Origin: DATLFP01 sp035540955
GTDB taxonomy: Bacteria > Actinomycetota > Acidimicrobiia > Acidimicrobiales > CADCSY01
Direction of reading: 5' to 3'
Length of the DNA: 13,585 nt
NCBI GenBank assembly: GCA_035540955.1
Contig: DATLFP010000040.1
Span: 1 to 13,585, forward strand
The notes beneath the pieces are model-generated. The model saw nothing but the letters and a program-made list of their open reading frames with translations, made no database searches and was not told where the DNA came from. Both the position numbers and the translations under genes were made by a program. Positions within the stretch are counted from its first letter, which is position 1, and every line of letters starts with the position of its first letter. Shown here piece by piece: positions 5,596 through 12,378 of this stretch.

Positions 5596-6300
5596 GTGCT
5601 CGGCCTGGTTCGCGGGCTCGTCGAGTGGGTCCCGACCAGCGCCGCGTGGGCCGGCTACGTCGCCGGGCCGCTCGTCCTGATCGGCTACGCCATCGGCTCG
5701 TTGCCGGTGGGCGACCTGGTGGCCACCCGCCGCTTCCGCCGCCAGCTCGACGCCGGGCGGTTCCCGCACCGGCGCGGGCACGAGGTCGACGCCGCGCACG
5801 TCATCACGGCCGCGGTGACCGCCGCGCTCACGCTCGGGGTGGCGACGGTGGCGTGGGATGTCGGACTGGAGGCGGCGCCCCGCGGCCAGTTCAGCGCCGT
5901 GGGCACCTACGCCAACCAGGCGGTCGGCGCGTGGGTGTCCCTCGCCCTGTGGACCGGCGCCGCCGCCGTCGTCGGGTCGATCGCACCGGTCTGGTCCCGC
6001 TTCCGACGGAGCGGATCGGGCGTGGCCCCGGCCCTCGCCCTCCTCGTCGCGTACACCCCGCTCCTGGCCGCGGTGGGCCTCGCCGTCGGATCCTTCGCCT
6101 GGGGGCTGGGCCTGCGGTGGCGGGTGGTGCTCGGCGCCGCGCTCGCCACGATCGTCACCACGGCGTGGGTCACCTGGGTCACCGACACCCAGGCCGGCTG
6201 GGGCATCACCAACGGCCCCGAGGTCGGGTTGTGGACCGCCGTGCTCGCCGTGGTCCTCCTCCTGGCGGCGGCGCCCGCACCCACCTCTCCCGGCGAGTGA
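5596..6300 (+). CDS. PlsY-like membrane protein with degenerate catalytic motifs
   Basis: A 234-residue hydrophobic protein resembling glycerol-3-phosphate acyltransferase PlsY in layout, but not a convincing enzyme. Residues 29-46 (IGYAIGSLPVGDLVATRR) match the first PlsY motif, a membrane helix ending in GSxP and a basic tail. Residues 127-150 (GSIAPVWSRFRRSGSGVAPALALL) align with the third motif, normally GHxFPvFxxFxGGKGVAT, but His is Ser128 and GGKG is replaced by GSG. The middle G-N-x-G-A-T-N motif is absent (HRRGHEVDAAHV, 58-69). Five to six membrane segments are visible up to about 226. It may be a diverged, non-catalytic paralogue; another membrane family is possible. It forms a plus-strand pair with YihY and converges on era with a 7-bp gap. 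Confidence 0.65.
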   Translation: MLGLVRGLVEWVPTSAAWAGYVAGPLVLIGYAIGSLPVGDLVATRRFRRQLDAGRFPHRRGHEVDAAHVITAAVTAALTLGVATVAWDVGLEAAPRGQFSAVGTYANQAVGAWVSLALWTGAAAVVGSIAPVWSRFRRSGSGVAPALALLVAYTPLLAAVGLAVGSFAWGLGLRWRVVLGAALATIVTTAWVTWVTDTQAGWGITNGPEVGLWTAVLAVVLLLAAAPAPTSPGE

Positions 6301-6307
6301 CGGCCGG

Positions 6308-7144
6308 TCAGTAGCCGAGGCGGTCGAGCACGCCCGCCCGCCGCTGCCAGTCCTTGTCGACGCGGACGAACAGCTCGATGAACGCACCCTCGGGCAGCTG
6401 CTCCCGCACGAGCGTCCCGACCTCCTTGAGCACCGAGCCGCCCTTGCCGATGACGATGCCCTTCTGCGAGTCGCGCTCGACGAGGATCTCGACGCGGATC
6501 CGCGGCCACTCCCACTCGGTGACCCGCGTGGCCAGGCTGTGCGGCAGCTCCTCGCGGAGCAGCCGGAAGAGCTGCTCGCGCACGAGCTCGGCGACCCAGA
6601 ACGCCTCGGGGACGTCGGTGACCATGTCCGCCGGGTAGTACGCGGGGCCCTCGGGCAGGCGGGCGACGATCGCCTCGACGAGCACGTCGACGCCGGTGCC
6701 CGACTTCGCCGAGACCGGGAAGTAGTCGGCGAAGCCCAGCTCGCCGGCGGCGACGAGCATCTCCACCATCTGCTGCTTGCTCGCGATGTCGGCCTTGTTG
6801 ACGACGACGAGCGCCGATCGCGGGAGCGGGGCGGCGACGTACTCGTCGCCCCGACCGAAGGGCTGGGTGGCGTCGAGCACCAGGCACACGACATCGACGT
6901 CGCCGGCGGCGTCCCGGGCGGTGTCGTTGAGCCGGGCGCCGAGCGGACCGCGCGGCTTGTGGATGCCGGGGGTGTCGACGAACACCACCTGGGCATCCGG
7001 CCGGGTGAGCACGCCCCGGACCTGCGAACGGGTGGTCTGGGGCTTGTCGGAGACGATCGACACCTTCGTGCCGAGGATCCGGTTCAGCAGCGTGCTCTTC
7101 CCGACGTTCGGCCGGCCGATGAGGGTGGCGAAGCCGCTCCTCAC
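6308..7144 (-). CDS. era: GTPase Era
   Basis: Essential Ras-like GTPase that binds the 3' end of 16S rRNA and helps 30S assembly. The 278 residues contain all G motifs: GRPNVGKST (10-18), the switch I PQTTR (35-39), DTPG (57-60), NKAD (116-119) and SAK (145-147). The C-terminal KH RNA-binding domain has the GKGG loop (233-236). The GTG start at 7144 shares four bases (GTGA) with the corC stop, so the two genes are translationally coupled. The protein starts directly before the G1 loop, leaving a very short N-terminus, normal for Era. It is the last gene of the operon; 7 bp further on the PlsY-like gene converges, with no terminator hairpin. Confidence 0.97.
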   Translation of the reverse strand: MRSGFATLIGRPNVGKSTLLNRILGTKVSIVSDKPQTTRSQVRGVLTRPDAQVVFVDTPGIHKPRGPLGARLNDTARDAAGDVDVVCLVLDATQPFGRGDEYVAAPLPRSALVVVNKADIASKQQMVEMLVAAGELGFADYFPVSAKSGTGVDVLVEAIVARLPEGPAYYPADMVTDVPEAFWVAELVREQLFRLLREELPHSLATRVTEWEWPRIRVEILVERDSQKGIVIGKGGSVLKEVGTLVREQLPEGAFIELFVRVDKDWQRRAGVLDRLGY

Positions 7145-8418
7145 TGCGCTGTCCCGGCCGGCTCCCAGTCCTGGGGGCGGGGCGTGATCCGGACCCGCTC
7201 GATGCGGCGGCCGTCGAGCACGTCGGCCCGCAGCACGTAGCCGTCGATCTCGATCGACTCACCGGGCTCGGGGACGTGGCCGAGGTGGGTGAACAGCAGC
7301 CCGGCGACGGTGTCCCAGTCGCCGGAGGGCAGCTCGAGCTCGAGCTCCTCGTTGGCCTCGTCGAGCGGCAGCCGCCCGTGCACCCGGACGTCGCCGTTGG
7401 CCAGCCGCTCGATGGGAGGCAGCTCGACGTCGTACTCGTCGACGATCTCCCCGACCAGCTCCTCGATGAGGTCCTCGAGGGTGACGAGGCCGGCGGTGCC
7501 GCCGTACTCGTCGACGACGATCGCCATGTGCTGCTTCTTGGCCTGCATCTCCCGCATGAGCTCGGCGACCTTCTTCGTCTCCGGCACGAAGAACGCCGGC
7601 CGCATGATGGCCGCCACCTCGCCGGCCGACCGTCCCTCGTTCATGGCCCGCATGAGATCCTTGGCGTAGACGATGCCGAGCACGTCGTCGACGCCCTCGC
7701 CCACCACCGGCACGCGGCTGTAGCCGTTCTCGAGCACGAGCTCCATGCAGGCCTCGGTCGGGCACGTCGCCTCGGTCGTGACCATGTCGGGTCGGGGCAC
7801 CATCACCTCGCGGGCGACGGTGTCGCCGAAGTCGATGATCGAGCGGATGAGCGTGCGCTCCTCGCTCTCGATCTCGCCCTCCTCCATCGCGACCTCGGCG
7901 AAGGCGAGCAGCTCCTCCTCGGAGACGACCGGGCCCTCGGCCCGCCCCTTCCCCGGGAGCAGGACGTTGGAGATGCCGATCAGCAGCCGGGTGAGGATGC
8001 GGATGGGCGGGAACCCGGCGAGCACGCCCACGAGGGGGGCGACGAACAGGGCCGTCCGCTCGGGGTGCTGCAGGGCGTAGGTCTTGGGCGCCGCCTCGGC
8101 CGCGACGTACACGACCACGCCGACGATCACCACCGACAGGGCGATGCCGATGCCGCCCACGTAGCTCTGGGCCACGAGCCCGACCACCGCGGCGGTGGTC
8201 AGGTGGCACAGCAGGATCAGGAGGAGGACGGGGTTCAGGTAGCGCTCGCGGTGCTCGAGGAGGCGCAGCAGCGACGGCGCGCCGCGGCGACCCTCCTCCT
8301 GGAGGGCGAGGGCCTTGGCCCGCGGGACGTTGGTGAGCGCGGTCTCCGCCGCGGCCAGCACGGCGGCGAAGACGACGAGGACGACGACGGTGACGCCCGC
8401 CCACACGATCGGGCCCAT
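7141..8418 (-). CDS. CorC/HlyC-family CNNM-CBS membrane protein
   Basis: A 425-residue membrane protein of the hemolysin-C/CorC group, related to bacterial Mg2+ exporters of the CNNM family. The DUF21/CNNM transmembrane domain spans about 1-150, with helices near 4-28, 60-85, 90-110 and 122-150. It includes AAAETALTNVPRAKA (22-36) and the AEAAPKTYAL stretch (107-116). Two CBS domains follow (about 205-262 and 270-325); the second carries MAIVVDEYGGTAGLVTLED (298-316). The C-terminal CorC_HlyC domain covers about 335-415. The ATG at 8418 is chosen because it directly precedes the first membrane helix and overlaps the ybeY stop by one base; the open frame upstream of it is a shadow. It lies between ybeY and era as in many actinobacteria. 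Confidence 0.92.
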   Translation of the reverse strand: MGPIVWAGVTVVVLVVFAAVLAAAETALTNVPRAKALALQEEGRRGAPSLLRLLEHRERYLNPVLLLILLCHLTTAAVVGLVAQSYVGGIGIALSVVIVGVVVYVAAEAAPKTYALQHPERTALFVAPLVGVLAGFPPIRILTRLLIGISNVLLPGKGRAEGPVVSEEELLAFAEVAMEEGEIESEERTLIRSIIDFGDTVAREVMVPRPDMVTTEATCPTEACMELVLENGYSRVPVVGEGVDDVLGIVYAKDLMRAMNEGRSAGEVAAIMRPAFFVPETKKVAELMREMQAKKQHMAIVVDEYGGTAGLVTLEDLIEELVGEIVDEYDVELPPIERLANGDVRVHGRLPLDEANEELELELPSGDWDTVAGLLFTHLGHVPEPGESIEIDGYVLRADVLDGRRIERVRITPRPQDWEPAGTAQ

Positions 8419-8969
8419 CAGCGGGACCGGTGGAAGCGGGCCAGCAGGTCGTCCTGCTTGGCGAACATGGCCCGGGCCTCCTCCGGATCGGCGTGGTCCA
8501 TCCCCAGCACGTGGAGGATGCCGTGCACGACGAGCATGGCCACCTCGTCGTCGGTCGACCGGCCGTGCTCGGCGGCGTTGCGGGCCGCCACCGCCGGGCA
8601 CACCATCACGTCGCCGAGCAGGATCGGCACCTCGCCGGGCTCGACGTCGGGCCGGTCGGGCCCCGTCGAGCCGCTGTCGGGTGAGCGGCCGCTCTCGACG
8701 ATCTCGTCGTCGATGGGGAAGGCCAGCACGTCGGTCGGCTTGTCCTCGCCGAGGAACTCGAGGTTCAGGTGGGCGATCGTCTCCTCGTCGACGAAGGTCA
8801 CCGCCAGCTCGCAGTCGCCCTTCACCTTCTCGGCCTGCAGCACAGCCGTGGCGAGCGCCACCACGCCGTTGAGGTCGACGTCGACGTCGTCCTGCTCGTC
8901 AGCGGCGAACACCGACGGGGCGCCCTCGGGCGGGCCCGGCCGTCTCGGGGTGGGTCCGACGGAGGTCAC
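8418..8969 (-). CDS. ybeY: Endoribonuclease YbeY (rRNA maturation factor)
   Basis: Zinc metalloendoribonuclease needed for 16S rRNA 3'-end processing and ribosome quality control. The metal-binding signature HGILHVLGMDH (149-159) is intact, preceded by the family DKPTDVLAFP block (77-85) and a LLGDVMVCP strand (117-125). At 183 residues it is longer than the usual ~150-165. There is a Pro/Gly-rich N-terminal extension (2-19) and a hydrophilic insertion (about 91-113) between LAFPIDDE and LLGD. The GTG at 8969 shares GTGA with the phoH stop, favouring it. A downstream GTG at 8912 would give 164 residues without the odd extension. It sits between phoH and corC, the usual arrangement. Confidence 0.94.
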   Translation of the reverse strand: MTSVGPTPRRPGPPEGAPSVFAADEQDDVDVDLNGVVALATAVLQAEKVKGDCELAVTFVDEETIAHLNLEFLGEDKPTDVLAFPIDDEIVESGRSPDSGSTGPDRPDVEPGEVPILLGDVMVCPAVAARNAAEHGRSTDDEVAMLVVHGILHVLGMDHADPEEARAMFAKQDDLLARFHRSR

Positions 8970-9934
8970 CGCTCGGGTTCGCTGGCCCGCTCGTAGGCGT
9001 CGACGATGTCCTGCACGATCCGGTGGCGCACCACGTCGCGGTTGGTCAGGTGGACGAAGCTCAGCCCGTCGATGCCGGTGAGGACCTTCTCGAGCCCGAG
9101 CACGCCGGAGCGCCCGGTGGGCAGGTCGATCTGGGTGACGTCGGCGGTGACGACCACCTTCGAGCCGAACCCGATCCGGGTCAGGAACATCTTCATCTGC
9201 TCGGGCGTCGTGTTCTGCGCCTCGTCGAGGATGATGAACGAGCTGTTCAGCGTTCTCCCACGCATGAATGCCAGGGGCGCGACCTCCACCACGTTGCGCT
9301 CCAACATGCGGGCGGCGGCGTCGGCGTCGACCATGTCGTAGAGGGCGTCGAACAGGGGCCGCAGGTAGGGGTCGACCTTGGCCATGAGGTCGCCGGGCAG
9401 GAAGCCGAGCCGCTCGCCGGCCTCGACGGCGGGGCGGGTGAGGATGATGCGGTTCACCTGCTTGGCCTGGAGGGCCTGCACCGCCATCGCCACCGCCAGC
9501 CACGACTTGCCGGTGCCGGCGGGACCGATGGCGAAGGTGATGACGTTCTCGCGGATGGCGTCGACGTAGCGCTTCTGGCCGCTCGTCTTTGGTCGCACCG
9601 GCTTGCCCTTGGCGGCCCGCAGCACCTCGGCGGTGAGGACCTCGGAGGGACGCTCGTCGGCCCGCACCATGTCGATGGTGCGGCCCACGTTGGACGAGTC
9701 GAGCTCGTGGCCCTGTTCGAGGAGCAGAACGAGCTCCTCGAACAGCTTGCCGACCACCTCGGCGCCCTCGCCGACCACCGAGATCTCGTTGCCCCGCACG
9801 TGGATGGCGGTGACGGGGAACGCGTCCCTGATCAGGCGCAGCAGCTCGTCGCGCTGGCCGAGCAGGCCCACCATGAGGTGGTTGCCGGGGACGAGGATCT
9901 TGACGTCGGTACTTGGCACAGGGTTGGGGGCCAA
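8966..9934 (-). CDS. phoH: PhoH-family ATPase (PhoH1/PhoL)
   Basis: Cytosolic P-loop ATPase, proposed to work with YbeY in RNA metabolism. The 322 residues include an N-terminal KH-like segment (about 10-75). The PhoH domain follows with Walker A GPAGTGKS (137-144), ILTRPAVEAGE (164-174), GFLPGD (177-182), Walker B FIILDEAQN (233-241) and the VTADVTQIDLP block (262-272). The TTG start at 9934 lies 2 nt after the HIT stop; a GTG at 9919 would give 317 residues and fits the family equally well. Neither has a clear Shine-Dalgarno. The gene overlaps ybeY by four bases. Confidence 0.94.
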   Translation of the reverse strand: MAPNPVPSTDVKILVPGNHLMVGLLGQRDELLRLIRDAFPVTAIHVRGNEISVVGEGAEVVGKLFEELVLLLEQGHELDSSNVGRTIDMVRADERPSEVLTAEVLRAAKGKPVRPKTSGQKRYVDAIRENVITFAIGPAGTGKSWLAVAMAVQALQAKQVNRIILTRPAVEAGERLGFLPGDLMAKVDPYLRPLFDALYDMVDADAAARMLERNVVEVAPLAFMRGRTLNSSFIILDEAQNTTPEQMKMFLTRIGFGSKVVVTADVTQIDLPTGRSGVLGLEKVLTGIDGLSFVHLTNRDVVRHRIVQDIVDAYERASEPER

Positions 9935-9936
9935 GG

Positions 9937-10284
9937 CTAGCCAGGCGGCCAGGCGAGGCCCCGGCCGCCGATGACGTGCAGGTGGAGGTGGGGCACGGTG
10001 TTGCCCGAGTCGCGGCCGACGTTGAAGACCAGCCGGTAGCCGGAGTCGAGCACCCCGTCGGACTCCGCCACCTGGCGAGCGGTGTCGAGCATCTCGGCCA
10101 GGACCTCGCCGTGGGCGGGCTCGACGGTCGCCGCGTTCTCGATGTGGTCGCGGGGGATCACGAGCACGTGGGTCGGCGCCGTGGGGTTGATGTCGCGGAA
10201 CGCGAAGGTCCGCTCGGTCTCGAGCACGGGGGTCGACGGCACGTCCCCGGCGAGGATCTTGCAGAACAGGCAGTCGGCAGCCAT
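9937..10284 (-). CDS. HIT-family nucleotide hydrolase (HINT-like)
   Basis: A 115-residue histidine-triad protein that probably hydrolyses purine nucleoside phosphoramidates or related nucleotide conjugates in the cytosol. The HIT active-site motif is HLHLHV (99-104) with the conserved Asn88 and a GNTVPH lead-in. The N-terminal CLFC (5-8) is half of the zinc site typical of bacterial HINT proteins; the ILAGDVPS stretch and VIPRDHIEN block are also standard. The ATG start gives the normal N-terminus. It is 23 bp downstream of the LysM gene and 2 bp upstream of phoH. A TAGCGT element before it suggests its own leaderless transcript separate from the pilus operon. Confidence 0.93.
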   Translation of the reverse strand: MAADCLFCKILAGDVPSTPVLETERTFAFRDINPTAPTHVLVIPRDHIENAATVEPAHGEVLAEMLDTARQVAESDGVLDSGYRLVFNVGRDSGNTVPHLHLHVIGGRGLAWPPG

Positions 10285-10293
10285 GTGGGCACG

Positions 10294-10299
10294 ACGCTA
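10294..10299 (-). promoter_or_regulatory. Putative -10 element of the HIT-phoH-ybeY-corC-era operon
   Basis: TAGCGT on the minus strand lies 9 nt before the HIT ATG, in the 23-bp gap after the LysM gene. It matches TANNNT, and no Shine-Dalgarno is seen. It would start the housekeeping operon on a leaderless mRNA independent of the Tad genes upstream. Confidence 0.4.
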
Positions 10300-10307
10300 G
10301 TGGCCGC

Positions 10308-10913
10308 TCACGGCAGCACGAACGTCTGGCCCGGGAAGATGAGGTCGGGGTCGCCGGTGGCGAGCCGGTCCCGGTTGGCGTCGATCAGCGACCGCCAATA
10401 GGGCGCCACCTCCCCGTCGGTCGGGGCCCGCCCCAGGCGCGCCGCCACCACCCGCTCGGCGATGGCCCACAGGTGATCGCCAGCGACCACCGTGACCTCC
10501 TCGCCGTCCGGTGCCGGACCGGGGACGGGAGCGTCCGGCGCGTCGGCGGCCGGCGTCGCCGGGCCCGCGTCGGGTGCGGGGTCGACGCGGCGCAGGACCG
10601 GCGGCGGGCTCGGCGGGGGCCCGTCGGCGCCTCCGGCAACCGCCGGCACCGGCAGCACGAGCAGGCCGCCGCCGATCGCCCCGGCGGCCAGGCGGCGGAC
10701 GAGCGCCGGTGACGGCAGCCACCGGAGGCGGGCGAGCGCACCGATCGTCGCCACGAACAGGTAGGCCGCCAGCACCCCGGCCACCACCCGCACACCCGCC
10801 ATGAGCGCCTCGGCCGGCTCACCCGTCGGCCAGGTCGCGCCCCGCAGCAGCGCCCACCCGCTGCCGCCCGTCGTCGCCAGCCACGCCACCAGCCGGACCT
10901 TGCCCATCGTCAT
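10308..10913 (-). CDS. Membrane-anchored LysM-domain protein
   Basis: A 201-residue protein with hydrophobic segments at about 40-61 and 75-93, and possibly a short one at 7-24. A proline/alanine-rich linker (about 98-137) leads to a C-terminal LysM-like domain (138-201): EVTVVAGDHLWAIAERV (139-155), a WRSLIDANRD helix (173-182) and the closing IFPGQTFVLP (192-201). LysM binds N-acetylglucosamine-containing glycans, here presumably peptidoglycan, so the domain should face the cell wall. The ATG at 10913 overlaps the pseudopilin stop (ATGA). An ATG two codons on (10907) has GGAGAGG at better spacing and may be the real start. Last gene of the Tad operon; a role in holding the pilus apparatus to the wall is inferred from context only. 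Confidence 0.85.
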   Translation of the reverse strand: MTMGKVRLVAWLATTGGSGWALLRGATWPTGEPAEALMAGVRVVAGVLAAYLFVATIGALARLRWLPSPALVRRLAAGAIGGGLLVLPVPAVAGGADGPPPSPPPVLRRVDPAPDAGPATPAADAPDAPVPGPAPDGEEVTVVAGDHLWAIAERVVAARLGRAPTDGEVAPYWRSLIDANRDRLATGDPDLIFPGQTFVLP

Positions 10914-11344
10914 CCCCTCTCCGCGACTGCAGCTGCCTCGGCGTCGACCTCCCGCGATTCGGCGCCGCCCGGCAGCGCCTTCGAGAACAGCGACCTGACC
11001 CGCGCCCGCACCCGCACGATCACGGCGTCGACCCCCACCACCTCGGCCTCGATGGTGAGGTCGTCCAGGTGGTGCAGTCCCGCGGTGGCCAGCGCGCCGC
11101 GGGCGACGTCGTCGACGAGCGCCGGATCCAGCACGACCTCGCCGGTCGCGTAGAAGTGCTCGATGTCGATGCCCTTGGTGGCGGCGTCGTTGGCGACGGC
11201 AGCCGCCACGTTGGCCACCTCCCGCTCGCCGAGGAACGCGAGCGACGCGTCAACGGCGAGCGAGCCCAGGACGATGAACACGAGCACCGCCGCCGGCATG
11301 AGCGCCAGCACGCTCCCCCGCTCACGCACGGCACGACTCGGCAT
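10910..11344 (-). CDS. TadG/TadE-like pseudopilin, third of three
   Basis: A 144-residue exported protein with one N-terminal membrane segment (about 11-35), preceded by the RERGS motif (7-11) typical of TadE/TadG-like proteins. A REVANVAAAVANDAATKGID stretch (41-60) resembles the alpha-helical spine of these minor pilins. The remainder is a mixed soluble domain with no cysteine. The ATG at 11344 overlaps the preceding gene by 23 bp; a GTG at 11329 (VRERGS) would reduce this to 8 bp, and neither has a Shine-Dalgarno. TadG family members are thought to be minor components of the Flp pilus or its membrane platform. Family membership rests on context and the N-terminal pattern. Confidence 0.7.
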   Translation of the reverse strand: MPSRAVRERGSVLALMPAAVLVFIVLGSLAVDASLAFLGEREVANVAAAVANDAATKGIDIEHFYATGEVVLDPALVDDVARGALATAGLHHLDDLTIEAEVVGVDAVIVRVRARVRSLFSKALPGGAESREVDAEAAAVAERG

Positions 11345-11777
11345 CGAAGCCGTCGACCGCGAGACCCGACCGGTACGGGTCGACCACCTCGGTGTGGCGG
11401 CCCGACGTGGTGATGACGCCGCTGCCGAACGCACCGATGAGCGGGACGGTGAACGTCGGCACCCGGTACTCCACCACGATCGTGTTGCGCGCGCAGCGGG
11501 TGAAGTCGGGCCCGACCTCCCAGCGGACCTGGGCCCGCGACGGGTCCCGGCCGTGGGCCTCGATCGTGGCCAGCGCCGCCGACCGCGCCGCCTGCTCCGC
11601 GAGATCGCTGCTGGGGGCCTCGACATAGGAGCGGGTCGCCTCCCGCGCCGCCGCCGTCGCCGCCAGGGTGCCGTCGACCACCGCCCAGGCGTTGCCGAGG
11701 AGGAGCGCGCCGGCCACGAAGACGAGGAGGCCGAACGGCAGCACCTCGAACCCGCCCACGAAGCCGTCCTCGTTCAC
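11322..11777 (-). CDS. TadE-like pseudopilin, second of three
   Basis: A 151-residue protein with an N-terminal acidic leader, then GGFEVLPFGLLVFVAGALLLG (8-28), which resembles the conserved G-x-E-x-x-x-P pattern of the TadE-like N-terminus. The helix continues through DGTLAATAAAREATRSYVEA (35-54), typical of the pseudopilin spine. The soluble part has two cysteines (95 and 149) that may pair outside the cell. The GTG start shares GTGA with the upstream gene, and GGAG stands 8 nt before it. Likely a minor pilin inserted by the TadB/TadC platform. Confidence 0.75.
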   Translation of the reverse strand: MNEDGFVGGFEVLPFGLLVFVAGALLLGNAWAVVDGTLAATAAAREATRSYVEAPSSDLAEQAARSAALATIEAHGRDPSRAQVRWEVGPDFTRCARNTIVVEYRVPTFTVPLIGAFGSGVITTSGRHTEVVDPYRSGLAVDGFDAESCRA

Positions 11778-12166
11778 CGGAACGACTCCACCCGCACGAC
11801 GACGGTGCGCACCAGGCGCTGGAACGGCGAGGGGAGCGAGCGCAGGAGCCGGGTGGGGTGCTCGGTCTCGACCCGCAGCGCCACCTCGTCGGCCCCCGGG
11901 ACCCCGTCGGTGTCGCGGTAGTCCCAGGCGAGGTCGAGATCGGTGTAGCCGTCGAGCAGCGTGCGGAGCCGCGCCTCGGCTTCCGCCTCCCGCTCCGGCC
12001 CGCCGCCCGACCCGGCCACGATGCGGGCGGCGTCGAAGGCGGCAGCGGTGACCGTCGACGTGGCGTAGAGGTTGAGGGTCAGCTGCACGGCGAAGAGCAG
12101 CATGACGAGGAAGGCGGTCACGCCGACGACCGACGCGACCATCCCCGTCCCGGACTCGCCGTCCAC
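11774..12166 (-). CDS. TadE-like pseudopilin, first of three
   Basis: A 130-residue protein beginning VDGESGTGMVASVVGVTAFL, a short polar leader followed by a hydrophobic helix (about 9-35), then NLYATSTVTAAAFDAARIVA (32-51), the helix pattern of TadE-like minor pilins. The C-terminal domain is acidic and lacks cysteine. The GTG at 12166 overlaps the TAG stop of the pilin-like gene by one base and keeps the polar leader; the next in-frame ATG (12142) would remove it. It belongs to the same translationally coupled chain as the following two genes. Confidence 0.72.
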   Translation of the reverse strand: MDGESGTGMVASVVGVTAFLVMLLFAVQLTLNLYATSTVTAAAFDAARIVAGSGGGPEREAEAEARLRTLLDGYTDLDLAWDYRDTDGVPGADEVALRVETEHPTRLLRSLPSPFQRLVRTVVVRVESFR

Positions 12167-12378
12167 TATCCGATGTCGTTGATGTTCGACTCGATCCGCT
12201 GGCCGGCGTCGTTGAACACTCGCTGGAACACCGTCCACATCAGGAGCCCGATGAGGGCCATGATCAGCACGGCGATGGCGGTGGAGATCACGCCCTCGCC
12301 GTGTTCGTCGGTGAGCCGCTCGCGCACCCCGACCTTCAGGACCTGCCAGGCCACGAGGGCCCTCAGCGCAACGTGCAT
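12166..12378 (-). CDS. Flp-like small pilin candidate (70 aa)
   Basis: A 70-residue protein with a basic N-terminal region (1-22), a DEHGEG turn (24-29), one hydrophobic helix (about 30-50) and a polar tail ending SNINDIG. Size, position between tadC and the TadE-like genes, and an acidic/glycine turn just before the helix all fit a Flp pilin precursor. However, the classical Flp cleavage site (Gly followed by a Glu-Tyr pair at mature positions 5-6) is absent; after GEG the sequence runs VISTAIAVLIMAL. It has by far the strongest ribosome-binding site in the window, fitting an abundant structural protein. The identification as the pilin is inferred. It could also be a small accessory membrane protein, with the true pilin elsewhere. 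Confidence 0.65.
   Translation of the reverse strand: MHVALRALVAWQVLKVGVRERLTDEHGEGVISTAIAVLIMALIGLLMWTVFQRVFNDAGQRIESNINDIG

Noticed and set aside
6298..6310. TGACGGCCGGTCA palindrome at the PlsY-like/era junction as terminator or operator
   Set aside because: Two facing TGA stop codons make most of the symmetry automatically; the arms are only 4 bp and no T-run follows.
7276..9081. A 601-residue plus-strand frame antisense to corC, ybeY and phoH
   Set aside because: No domain or motif is recognisable, it crosses three well-supported genes, and stop-free antisense frames are expected at this GC content.
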